From Paramacrobiotus richtersi (lineage: Eukaryota; Tardigrada; Eutardigrada; Parachela; Macrobiotidae), in the NCBI GenBank assembly GCA_034698045.1, contig JAQGAU010000634.1:1-25421 (forward strand): 25,421 nt of DNA. The letters are read 5' to 3'. The notes beneath the pieces are model-generated. The model saw nothing but the letters and a program-made list of their open reading frames with translations. It did not search any database and was not told the origin of the DNA. Shown here piece by piece: positions 16,066-24,748 of this stretch. Made by a program: the position numbers and the translations under genes. The first letter of the stretch is position 1. Each line of letters begins with the position of its first letter.

Positions 16066-16590
16066 TGAAACAGAATCGGAAGAAATTCAGTGGATGCGCA
16101 TTATTTCTATTCTTAGACCTGACGGACGTTACCATGATCGCTATCTATGAACGCTGGATGTACGGTGGTCAAGTAGTGTTGATGCCACTGACACCGACTG
16201 CCAAGTACTGCGCAAAAGTCTTCATCGTGGAGTGGTTGATTTCTTCGTTATTGACTTTAGCATTTATGCCAAGTAAAGTAAAGGTACTGGTGACGAATGC
16301 CGGAGTGTCAAGATTTTGAAGGAGAACCAGCTCGCGATAGTAAAGAGCCCTCACATAAAGCAGCCTTCGGTGAAGTGCAACCATTGGCTGAAGTGCATGA
16401 GTGTACACATTACTCTGAAATCGAAAGGGAACAGAAACTCGGAAAACTGTTTGTGGATGGCTTCACCGATGAAACTCAGTTTGTATATGAATTTTATTGC
16501 GACTTCTGGCATGTTAATCCAACGTAGTGACCAGTAACAGTGCGCAACCAAATCAAATTTCTGTAAACGTAAGTCAATGAACGCCGCTTC
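16066..16590 (+). pseudogene. Dispersed repeat module A, copy 2 (best-preserved motif)
   Basis: It opens with SEEIQWMRI (about 16072-16098), similar to the S-x-E-A-I-x-W-L block that precedes the endonuclease-like segment of Polinton-type polymerases. A 76-codon frame (16297-16527) then holds the key motif without interruption: GKLFVDGFTDETQFVYEFYC followed by DFWHVNPT and TAG (Asp of VDGF at 16456-16458). Other parts need frameshifts. Unlike copies 1 and 3 it is not followed by module B: similarity ends near 16590 and Ty3/gypsy integrase sequence begins. It is adjacent, on the opposite strand, to a DNA polymerase B fragment. Confidence 0.6.
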
Positions 16591-16639
16591 AGAAATCAGA
16601 GGACAGAACCGACAGGTTATATTTTTCGATATCTCTTTA

Positions 16640-16961
16640 CGCAAACAGTTTGGTTGCTGTTGTAACAAATTGGTGACCTTCAGAAGAACGCGGCAAAGGA
16701 CCCATTACGTCCGTTATTATTAATCTCCCACTGTGTTTCGGCGCAGAAACTCTGCATCGCTCCCGCTGTCTAGCTCATATTCACGTTACGCACTTGGCAC
16801 TCGACACAACTCTCTACGTACTTTTTCACATAATCCAGCCAGTCTTGCCACCAAAAACGGTTCCCAACGCGGCTGCTACTTCGGTCAAACCATAAGCGAC
16901 CGGAAATCTCGTCGTCGTGACAAGCTACAAACAAGCTGATGCTCATTAGTATGGATGACAC
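16640..16961 (-). pseudogene. pol: Ty3/gypsy integrase zinc finger and core start
   Basis: The 63-codon frame 16770-16961 contains LFVACHDDEISGRLWFDRSS, then NRFWWQDWLDYVKKYVESCV and ECQ. This is the integrase H2C2 finger: H-x(3-5)-(G-H-L-G)-x-x-(K/R)-T, with the second His of G-H-L-G replaced by Arg, then R-F-x-W, V-x-x-Y-V-x-x-C-x-x-C-Q. After a frameshift, TDVMGPLPRSSEGHQFVTTA (about 16722-16665) matches the start of the rve core with its first Asp. The element is truncated by the module A copy at 16590. Confidence 0.75.
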
Positions 16962-16980
16962 TGTTTCGACAAAGGTCCAG

Positions 16981-17301
16981 TTAACGGAGGAACGGATGGC
17001 TTTTCAATGGCTTCAGGTCGTTGACTCCTTTGATGAAGTTGCTAGCCAGGTGCAAGCGCTTCAGGTTTGGACAGGCTACAGGGAGCCTTGAAAGTAGTCG
17101 GGCTGTGTACCAAGACGGATATCATTCAGGTTGCAGTTCTCAAGGTTCTGTAGCGGCTGCAGGCAGGAAATAGCCTTTATACCGAAACCAGTTGCTGAAA
17201 GATGGTTAGGTTGAACCGAGGAGAGGGACCTAGTTAAGGTCACGAACGCCCAAGTGGATAGCTTTCACATCGCTAAGTAAACGCGAAAGGTAAGACTCCA
17301 T
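16981..17301 (-). pseudogene. ANP32/mapmodulin-like leucine-rich-repeat pseudogene
   Basis: Minus reading from the ATG at 17301: MESYLSRLLSDVKAIHLGVR DLN then TAG (17232-17230). After a frameshift LSATGFGIKAISCLQPLQNL leads into ENCNLNDIRL, and after another stop and shift CPNLKRLHLASNFIKGVNDL is followed by KPL and TAA (16983-16981). The order N-terminal SDVKEL-like block, FLSxxNxGLTSI-like LRR, LxxLxLxDNRxS-like LRR, CPNLxxLxLxxNxIKDLxxLxPL LRR follows acidic nuclear phosphoprotein 32/mapmodulin, histone-binding phosphatase-inhibitor scaffolds. The acidic tail is absent. No intron interrupts it, as in a processed copy, but no poly(A) tract is evident. Two stops and two frameshifts. Confidence 0.65.
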
Positions 17302-17434
17302 AGTAACATGTTAAAATTATGACGTTTGGTTGGATACTAAAGAGTTCCGTGCCTGCTACATCTGCGTGTGCCGTTTTTGTATCAGTTCCGCTCAAGCACT
17401 CTGTATGGTCGAATTGTGTGGGTACATTGCCTGG

Positions 17435-17475
17435 CTGACGGTCAGTCAGGCAGCCGGTTCGAAACTGACCGTCAG
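17435..17475. repeat. Inverted repeat, perfect 12-bp arms
   Basis: ctgacggtcagt (17435-17446) is the exact reverse complement of actgaccgtcag (17464-17475), with a 17-base loop containing ccggttcgaaa. The GGTTCGA-type loop recalls a tRNA B-box, but no A box or acceptor stem fits. Nature unknown. Confidence 0.7.
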
Positions 17476-17707
17476 TTCGATTTGTAAAAGCGGTACAGGT
17501 CTACTGTAGTCCGCCTAAAGACCAGTCCAAAATTTTGTATTGCGGCTACACCCCGTCTGCTGCTAACCACCACCTCCGCAGCTGCGGTGGATCAACGACC
17601 TGCAAGGCTAGGGAAGATTTTGCTTACGCATTTGTACATTTTCTTGGCTTACTTCGGTGGTAATCCGTTTTGAGCAAATAAATTGTAACCTTTCTGCTTC
17701 TCCTGAG

Positions 17708-18120
17708 AAAAGAATCGGCAGAAATCCACTGGATGCGCATTACTGACTTGTTGATTTCTTCCGTGTTTTCAAAATTTGTACGAAGTGAAGTAGAATTACT
17801 AGTGATCAGCACTGGAGAGCAAAGATTTTGAAGAAGAGCCAGCTCGCGAGAGTCAATCATATAGTCCATCATATAGGGTGCAGTCAGTGAAATGCAACCA
17901 GTGGCGGAAGTGCATTGAGTGTGCCCAAAACAAAGAAATCGAAAGGTGACGGCAACGTCAAAATCTTTTTTGTGGATGGCTTCTACGACGACTCCAAGAC
18001 TGTATAGGAATTTTACGACGACTTTTGGCATGTTAATCTGACGCAGTGTAAGTAACCATGAATAGTGATAACCGAATCCATTTGATGTAAACCTTAAGCA
18101 ATTTGTGCCGCTCCAGATAT
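17708..18120 (+). pseudogene. Dispersed repeat module A, copy 3
   Basis: Similar to 16066-16590 and 8061-8460, beginning SAEIHWMR (about 17711). The Cys patch reads QSVKCNQWRKCIECAQNK (about 17881-17934) and the motif FFVDGFYDDSKTV, stop, EFYDDFWHVNLTQ (17967-18045). On the opposite strand this copy and the following module B contain the longest frame in the window (259 codons, 17624-18403), which I regard as probably antisense. Module B follows after about 40 bases. Confidence 0.55.
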
Positions 18121-18159
18121 CATGACGTTTATCCTTTCCTTCGTGAAAAGGGTAACTAT

Positions 18160-18445
18160 TATGGAGGTTTGGGATATGGCGAATGTGGCATGTTTGCGAT
18201 AAATTCGCGTTAAATGTGCTGTCGACTGCGCACGGCAAGTTCTTGTTTTGGAAACTGCCACACGACATAAGTCTCTCACCAGTGCTTGAACTGCGCACAA
18301 AGTTCCAGAGATTCAGGGCCCGCCTAAGCTCACCGTGCCTGAGAACGGAAAACCTTATTGGGGTCGCTAAATCGAAATCAACACGGCACCTGGCATGCGG
18401 CAAAGGAATTGCTTGAAAGGGTTGTTCATGACGACACTGTCCAGT
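18160..18445 (+). repeat. Dispersed repeat module B, copy 3
   Basis: Matches 8478-8800 and 22711-23040. The shared frame near the end reads WHAAKELLERVVHDDTVQC (from 18391) and runs in phase, with one TGA at 18475-18477, into the 95-codon open stretch beginning at 18478. This makes the frame a credible original reading frame for the element beyond module B. Confidence 0.6.
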
Positions 18446-18477
18446 GTATGACTGACGGCCGACCGTTCGGGAAATGA

Positions 18478-18765
18478 GCCGGAATTATTGGATATCCCCG
18501 GCCGGTTAACAGCCTGCCAGAAGACCAAATCGCGGCACTTGAGAAGGACGTTTATGATGCCTATTGTTTAGTATGTCGCGGATTAAAATGTCCACAAGGG
18601 GGAACAGCAAAGTCTGGAAGTGTGACTGATACCCCAGCCAGCTGTAGTTCTGTCGACAGGTTACAAAACGTTGAAGTGGTGCAAGTTTTGAACATAATGC
18701 GTCACGAAGAGAGAGATAGGATATCCATGCGCGCCGAAGCGGCAGGAACGGTATGCCCAGATTAA
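18478..18765 (+). pseudogene. 95-codon frame downstream of module B, unknown
   Basis: The stretch has no ATG near its start and continues the module B frame after a single TGA, so it is probably an internal part of the element's polyprotein. It reads LPEDQIAALEKDVYDAYCLV CRGLKCPQGG and later NIMRHEERDRISMRAEAAG before TAA. A Cys-x2-Cys-x3-Cys cluster (CLVCRGLKC) hints at metal binding, and the flanks are charged and helical. I do not recognise the family. A 131-codon frame runs on the opposite strand (18506-18901) but has no motif. Confidence 0.35.
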
Positions 18766-19141
18766 TTTGATGACATAGGTTTGGGCCTATGGCAGAATGG
18801 CCGCTCCGTTGAACGGGGGTCTCGACCAGTCTAAGTAATGCAGGATTTGGACCTGAACGTTGAGAAAAATTGAAAAGAAAGGGCTTCGTGACGATATCCA
18901 TAAATTAGACTACTTCATTGGAAAACAAGGAAATTATGTGATAAAAAGATCCAGTGAGAGAGATCCATGGGAATCGAATCTGTAAGATAAGCTAGGTCAG
19001 CGCAAACCGACCAGCTGTGAAGTTTGCTAACAAATACAGAAACAAACAAGTTTTGATAAAGATTTGTATGATTATGCGCTTTCCCGTAAAAGGCTTTTGT
19101 CCCAGCATTTTAATACCTTTTCTGACCTAAGCAGCAACAAC
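18766..19141. other. No gene seen
   Basis: Only short frames; probably further decayed element sequence between module B copy 3 and the RNase H tail. Confidence 0.35.
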
Positions 19142-19350
19142 ATAGCTGCATTAGATTGCCGAACTGACCACATTTGTTTGCTGAATCTGTTCACGCTTTC
19201 TCTTTTCAATCTTATTCTTGCCGCAAATCAGCTGGAATATCCGAAATTTTTGCGTGCGAACACGTGTTCAAATGCAAGAGATATAACGTCAAAAGAACCG
19301 GATAATGCCGATATTTTGAGCTGATATCCAGTCGATTCACCACTAGAACA
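19142..19350 (+). pseudogene. pol: Ty3/gypsy RNase H tail, copy related to 6450-6496
   Basis: LDCRTDHICLLNL near 19150 corresponds to the T-D-H-x-x-L-x-x-L landmark of RNase H. KCKRYNVKRTG (after a frameshift, about 19269) and DNADILS, stop, YPVDSPLEQ (19300-19350) correspond to the connection ending in A-D-A-L-S-R-x-P. The last 47 bases closely match 6450-6496, showing two insertions of one family on the same strand. Stops and at least one frameshift are present. Confidence 0.55.
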
Positions 19351-20090
19351 GGAATTCACAAATTGACAATGTGTGGTGATGACACAGACCTGATACGATA
19401 ATATTTTAAGGACTGCCATGTTTGCGGATTTTCCGACAAATATCGTGGCGAAGATACTCGTTAGGAATGCTGAAAATAAATCAGTGCCTGATTTAAACTT
19501 CTTCCAACCAGCGACTGCCGAAAAAAGCAACCGAATTAGAGAAAACTGTGTTTGTAGTGTATATGTGCATCCGTGATTTCTGCTTTAGCGTTCGCAGAGC
19601 GAGCACGGAAACAGGACCATTTTCAGAAGTTCTCGAGCGCTTTGGAAATGTGGGTAGCTTGTTTTTTCGCAACACTCTTCAAGAACGGCAACTATTTGTT
19701 CAGTTTTGTAATCATTTCACAACACAGCTGCAATGTGAACGCTTTCCACCTTGTCAACCTCCGGAAAATCCAAACCCTTACAGCGTCTGACATAACCACA
19801 GGATGAGAACCATTTGGCGTGCAGAATCCACTGATCATCAAGCTCGTTCACTATTAAAGAATTAAGCACACTCAAAACACTGTACATGGTCCCCGATTTT
19901 GGCCAGTGCGTAGCGACTAGATTGGATATCGGTTATTAGTAAAACATAGAAGTTCAGGGCTGCAGAGTCGGCCAGGAGTGGCTGGCTTTTTCGAACTCTG
20001 TTTCCGCGCGTGTCAAGGTTGGCTGCGCCCCTCGTAAGGTATGCTGTTCTTCACGCCAAAGTAGCATTTTAGTCCGCAAAACCACGCCTG
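19351..20090. other. No assignable gene
   Basis: Two overlapping plus frames (80 and 77 codons, 19548-19806) contain a hydrophilic segment without known motif. Otherwise nothing is seen. Confidence 0.35.
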
Positions 20091-20105
20091 CGGGTCGCTT
20101 GTAGC

Positions 20106-20152
20106 GCTACCGCTGCGGAAGTTCCGCAACGTTTCCGCTGCGGAGATTCCCT
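20106..20152. repeat. Short degenerate direct repeat ccgctgcgga
   Basis: ccgctgcggaagttccgcaac (about 20110-20130) is followed by ccgctgcggagattcc (about 20136-20151), a degenerate tandem pair of about 26 bases. Each unit carries an internal gcggaa/ttccgc complement. Then comes tgcgcttgcgcaaat, shared with the 11127 array. Confidence 0.5.
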
Positions 20153-20169
20153 TTGCGCTTGCGCAAATT

Positions 20170-21276
20170 ATTTTGCATCATGGCGGTCAGCGGTGTATAA
20201 TTGGGTAGGATCGTAGGAGGCCCTGGGGTGGAGTAAGAAGAGTTAGCTAAATCGGCATGCACATGAAACGCTGACGACAAGGGTTGTTTTGATCAGCGCA
20301 CGCAATGTATGTAACTGCGATGTTGCTCGTTCCAATGCCGTACTCGCAACCGCAGTCACTGTTGCTCAAAGGTTGGGAGAATTAATCCGGCCACATTGAC
20401 CTTCCCCCGTGAGATCCCAGAGAAATTCCATGCATCGGGAACAACTCAGTCCGACCGTGGATGCTGACGAGTAGAATTAAAAAAGTAGTTAAAAAGATGC
20501 AGGCCGACTTTGTAACGCACTAGACATTATGACCGAAACCACGCAAGGGAAATACTTGATGGCCTCGACTGCTAAACAATTCATAAAAAAGCAGACAGGA
20601 GAAACTAGTTTAATGGAGTTAGAATCCAACCGGTCGATATAAACCAGCTGAAGCCATAATCGACCAATCTGGTAGGCAAGGGAATGGATCCGAATCATTA
20701 TGGAGCGTACTGCAATAGCTCCGTACATGGCCTTGTTGGTTGCTAGATTGCAACGGAATTGCCGTCTGCTTCGCCATATTTATCAATCAGAATGTGGTCG
20801 GTTTTGATGTAGTAGTGCTGGTCGGGACATTGAATGCAGAGTCCCTGGATGTGTGGTGGACATTTGCTTACACGAAAACTGTTGGGGAAGTAAAAATTTG
20901 CTTGTGAATGTGGTGAATTGGCAGAAGTCAGCCTTGAATGCTATTAGTTCACCGTAACAGGGGGCATTCTTTCTTTAAACAACAAAAACCAAAATGATTT
21001 CATCTCAGAACGGAACAGCTGTGTTCGGGCCTGATCATAGTATTCGTGATTCGTGGTGAGCCCTTTTGTGGTTTGGAGAGATAAGAAACTCTAGGGTTGA
21101 CAGTCTAGCATCGATTTGCTGGTGAAATTCCTTTTCTGAGTTGATGAAAAATTACTTGTTATGAGTTTGTTAGATATGGCGGAAAAGTGAGCTAATTATA
21201 AATACAAATTTCCACGAAGTTGATTATATCGGTTTACCTGTTCCAGCTGCCATAATACTTTTCCGGATCGCAAAAT
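20170..21276. other. No gene seen in 1.1 kb
   Basis: The longest frames are about 79 codons and lack motifs. A plus-phase stretch near 20750-20910 contains Val/Leu/Ile-rich VVGFDVVVLVGTLNAES but stops on both sides. No tandem or inverted repeat of note. Confidence 0.35.
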
Positions 21277-21720
21277 GTGTGCTACATCACGTTCGAGGAA
21301 GCCAAACGCTTGGGTGCTCATCAACTAACCGCAGCTGAAGGTGTTCTGCTGAAAAGGCGTTCATTTTTATCTGTAAAACGAGTACCGCGCTACATCGACC
21401 GAAGGGCTTCAAACGCGACTCACATAGGCTCTGGGGCCACCGATCTTATATTGCATTGTCTGTGCTTCTTTATTTGATAAAATATTCAGTTATCCTGTGA
21501 AGACATTCGCTTGACAGCTTAGCTCACGTTTCGGCCTTTATTACCCTTAGATGTTAGTAGGTTAATTGAAACTAGAAGGAAAAAGAACGAAAAGTCGCTG
21601 TTGATCTTATTGTTACAACGAGTACAAGCACAGCACATTGTTGTATAACACAGCAAACTTTCACAACAACTAGAGGATCACTTCCTTATTAAGCATTCTA
21701 TCAGCAACGTGGTGGCTAGT

Positions 21721-21876
21721 ATGAAGTTCGCACACGTTCTGATACTCCTGGGGACCTTCGGCGCGGAAAATTCGATTACCAACTGCTGGGCCTTTGACAT
21801 GATGCAGTTCCTCAACGACCCTTCGCACCTCTTGGTAGCGCTGATGGTAAACATTGGTACATCCCGTGGAGTGTAA
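21721..21876 (+). CDS. 51-residue frame with signal-peptide-like start
   Basis: ATG at 21721 opens MKFAHVLILLGTFGAENSIT, a Lys followed by a hydrophobic core and a small-residue G-A end, which fits a short secretory signal. The mature part would be about 35 residues with one Cys and a Phe/Met/Leu-rich segment. The frame is open upstream of the ATG to 21649. A minus-strand frame of 126 codons (21670-22050) overlaps. No family recognised; could be chance. Confidence 0.2.
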   Translation: MKFAHVLILLGTFGAENSITNCWAFDMMQFLNDPSHLLVALMVNIGTSRGV

Positions 21877-21886
21877 TAGGCATTGA

Positions 21887-22437
21887 TCCGGCTCTTCAAC
21901 GGGAGGTTCCCGCTCCAGGGGTTCGGGAAAATGCCATGTCAGGGACCCAACGCACGCAAAGAAGAAGCGCACCACTCCGGGAGCTCCTGTAAAGGATCCA
22001 AAGAAACCGAGGACGAAGGCACCGCAGAAAGCCCAGCCGGGAGCCAGCATGGCTACTCAGTTGGAACCCGTTAGCATGGCACCCCAGTTGGAACCCGCTA
22101 GCATGGCTGCCCACTTGGAACTCGCTGGCGTCTTGGACCACGGCTTGACATTTATCGCTTTGAAGCTTACGATGGAAGCGTTCACCTGTTGTAAGTATTA
22201 AACATTGTACGAGTTAATTGATTTTATGCTTGAATGCGCGCGTATATTTCTTCCTAAACCTGCTCATAAATTTATCATGTTTCAGATCGAGGACGTATAA
22301 GGACCAGGATGCCACGGCCCTTGCTTCGCTTTAATACCTTGCATGGTGCAGTACCAGTACCGTTCGTTATCGCTTTGAAGCTTACTAGCTTGTACTCTAA
22401 AGATTATCTTGAAATTGGCACGGGGAATAATTCATAA
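21887..22437 (+). CDS. Candidate two-exon gene with 9-residue repeats
   Basis: Exon 1 (21887-22190) is open for 101 codons and ends at CTGTT|GTAAGTATT, a near-perfect donor. The intron (22191-22285, 95 bases) ends ATCATGTTTCAG. Exon 2 (22286-22437) continues in the right phase for 49 codons to TAA. The earliest ATG in frame is at 22049, giving 97 residues; upstream lies a Lys/Pro-rich stretch (AKKKRTTPGAPVKDPKKPRT) like a linker-histone or ribosomal tail, so an earlier exon may supply the start. After it come three tandem nonapeptides (SMATQLEPV, SMAPQLEPA, SMAAHLELA). IALKLT occurs just before the donor and again in exon 2 (FVIALKLTSLYS). Function unknown. Confidence 0.45.
22046..22126 (+). 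repeat. 27-bp tandem repeat, three units, coding
   Basis: Units at 22046-22072, 22073-22099 and 22100-22126 each begin agcatggc and keep a strict 27-base period. Substitutions are mostly in the middle and last codon. The period keeps the frame of the surrounding exon. Confidence 0.8.
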
Positions 22438-22500
22438 GTGCTTTAGATTATGGATTATGCCAGATTATGCCAGTCAGATGCTTTAGATTATGGTATAAAC
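22438..22500. repeat. Short interleaved direct repeats
   Basis: gctttagattatgg occurs at about 22440 and 22480, with attatgcca repeated between them (22456 and 22465). This looks like replication-slippage duplication just past the stop of the two-exon gene. Confidence 0.6.
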
Positions 22501-22710
22501 GGAGATAATTAAACAAGTTGAAGGAATGTCCACAATGGAACTGGTGGAGCCCGGTAGCTCCGAATGGAGTTCGAATACTGCTTTAGTAAACATAGAAGTC
22601 TTTTTTATTGAGGAAACCTACGAAACCTTCATTCGATTAAGGCATGGGTGGTGAGAACCCATACTAGTAATTTGTTTGGTTAGGTTGCCGCTTACCTAGC
22701 AAATAACTGA

Positions 22711-23040
22711 ATTTGTGGGGGGTTGGAATAGGCGGAATGCGGAATCACTTCAGGTTTGTGATTCAGCTCCCGTTAAATGTGCTATCGACTGCACGCGGCA
22801 AATTCTTATTTCGGAAACTCCCACAAAACAAATGTCTTCCACCAGTGTTAGGACTGCGCACAAAGTTCTAGTGATTTTCAGCCCGTTTTCACGTGGAGAG
22901 CCTGGAAATGGAGCCTTAGAATCTATTCGGGTCGCTAGATCGAAAGCAACACGGTATCGAGCATGCAGCAAAGGAATTGCTGAACAAGCTTGTTCATGAC
23001 CACGCTATCCGGTGTATGCCAACAACAGACAGTGTACTGT
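22711..23040 (+). repeat. Dispersed repeat module B, copy 4 (without module A)
   Basis: Same sequence family as 8478-8800 and 18160-18445, with the shared IEHAAKELLNKLVHDHAIRC frame near 22953-23015. No module A precedes it. Its right end abuts a minus-strand Ty3/gypsy RT-RNase H remnant that breaks off at about 23050, so one interrupted the other. Confidence 0.65.
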
Positions 23041-23049
23041 ACACGAGTT

Positions 23050-23400
23050 AGGCTAGGCATTAGAACTGGTAGCCCGTTAGCGCTTTACTCGCATAGTGTA
23101 TCGGATGTCCATCCTGTCTGGAAATCGCGCCAGTGCCTATACGACTTTTATCGCACTCAATAATGGATTCTCTTTGCGGATCAAATTTGGCCAATATTGG
23201 CGCATTTATCGATAATTGTTCAATATTATTGAAGTCTGCTTCATGAACCTCGATCCAGTCAACGGCCGCATCTCCGCCACAAGCAATCGGTACATCTCTC
23301 GCGTCAGCGAGCCAATATACCTGATAAATCTATGGTAGTATCCAGCAAGCCCCAAGAACCGTCTCAGCTGGCGTTATGTGGTTGGCCTTTTGTGGTCAAG
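23050..23400 (-). pseudogene. pol: Ty3/gypsy RT-RNase H junction remnant
   Basis: Minus reading: LRRFLGLAGYYHRFIRYIGS (about 23369-23310) is the classic region after the RT thumb. After a frameshift DVPIACGGDAAVDWIEV matches the P-F-x-W-x-x-x-C-x-x-A-F block, and INAPILAKFDPQRESIIECD then SRIGTGAISRQDG leads to HPIHYASKAL. This is the RNase H start, with E-C-D in place of the usual T-D-A-S. The family's Y-x-S-R-x-L appears as Y-A-S-K-A-L. The element stops at 23050 where module B begins. At least one frameshift and one stop. Confidence 0.8.
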
Positions 23401-24120
23401 AATTGCACGGATTTATCAGGGCAGATGTTTTAAGCTTTATGAAAATCGAGACGTACAGTGTCTTGGCTTACTGTTCAACGAGCCGCATTACTCAGACTGC
23501 ATCCAAGGCCGCATGCGTCCGACATGCCGATAACCACAGGCCTAATCTGCCTACTTCTGGCCTATCAGCATAGCCCAATCCTAGCCGTCAAGTTAGCCAA
23601 CCTTATCGATTGCCACAGCTTGGTACTGCTATCAACATTACTTTTTCCGGAGCGGGATCCACTAGGCACATGCGAAATGAGTTGATGAGCCTGATTCTTT
23701 GGCTTTCCTACGCACAGTCCCAGTTTTTGCATCTGCCCAAAAGTAACGGGCATTGTTACATTGTCTTCTGAACAAATGGCTAACGCCCGAAGGTACATTT
23801 TTACCATGAAATCGGGGTAGTCAATATACTGACAAATTAGGAAAATCATATAGGACAACTAAGCACTCCGATTCGAAGATGGTGTAGTCCTTTTCAACGT
23901 CGTGTAAGAGTCGGTTTAAGAGTTGAATTAAAATTAACCAGTTCTGGCGCATTCGGTGTCGAGCGGCCGCCTAAATGGAGCGGCCAGTTCCTAAATGGAT
24001 TATAACCCATGGTATACCGTAGAAATCAGCCTGGTGCATAGCCTAAGAAACAAATTCATCTGGCAGATTCGTATACGTTCTGTTGCTTCAGTCGTGTGAC
24101 TGCACTTTCAACAAGCTGTG
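23401..24120. other. No assignable gene
   Basis: A 97-codon minus frame (23565-23858) shows no motif. The upstream RT palm of the adjacent Ty3/gypsy remnant would be expected here but is not recognisable. Confidence 0.35.
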
Positions 24121-24146
24121 GGCAGATGCAATGTTTTTAAAATGTC

Positions 24147-24169
24147 AGTAACATTTTTAAAATGTTACT
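24147..24169. repeat. Perfect 23-base palindrome within ttttaaaatg repeats
   Basis: Bases 24147-24157 (agtaacatttt) are exactly complementary to 24159-24169 around one central T. The phrase ttaaaatgt occurs three times between 24137 and 24175, with aaaatgtcag on both sides. It could be the core of a small inverted-repeat transposon or a hairpin. Confidence 0.75.
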
Positions 24170-24174
24170 AAAAT

Positions 24175-24748
24175 GTCAGCAATCTTTCCGCAAATCAAGC
24201 TTATCCAAGACTCCACACATGATCACAGTACGTACGTACACCTTTCTAGCACTCGTATTCCACGATTAATTCCGAAAAACGACAGTTAAACAGTAACAAA
24301 CAGACTGGTTATTAAAACTCCATCAGATTATTCAACAATCACAGCAACAAAAGATGATTACTGTGAAACTGTCTTTTTTTATCGTACATCTGACACGAAA
24401 GGAGATTATCGCCCTACAGTCAGAGCCTTTACACTACGGAATTCGGTAACAGAAGCATAAACACACTAATTACAGCATGTGTGCGGCTTTCACTCTTATT
24501 CGTGCATCTCGCAATCCAAAATCTAATTAGCCCAGTGTGCTGCCGCAACAACACTCGGGCAGCAATTCGTCATTAACTAAGATCATATGAGGCATTACTG
24601 ATCAAATAACATTACGACCACGTTATTCAATCGAGAACGGTGCCGCGCAGGGCTTATTAACTATGAATGACCATTACAAATTCGTACATTTCCATCCAAA
24701 ATCATATGCCCACAATATTATCTATTCCAAAATGGTTCGGAGGCCGCC
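24175..24748. other. No gene seen
   Basis: AT-rich, with a short gtacgtacgtac microsatellite at about 24230. No frames of note. Confidence 0.4.

Noticed and set aside
17435-17475. tRNA gene or tRNA-derived SINE
   Set aside because: A GGTTCGA-like loop exists, but there is no acceptor stem, D-arm, anticodon stem or A box.
18506-18901. Minus-strand 131-codon frame as a gene
   Set aside because: It is opposite the 95-codon stretch that continues the module B frame, and it has no motif.
21277-21477. 66-codon plus frame (21277) joined to later same-phase frames as one gene
   Set aside because: Four stops separate the pieces, and no splice sites remove them convincingly.
21670-22050. Minus-strand 126-codon frame with a Phe/Gly-rich hydrophobic start as a membrane protein
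   Set aside because: It is antisense to the two-exon candidate, whose splice sites and repeats are better evidence; the hydrophobicity mirrors the plus-strand Lys/Pro codons.
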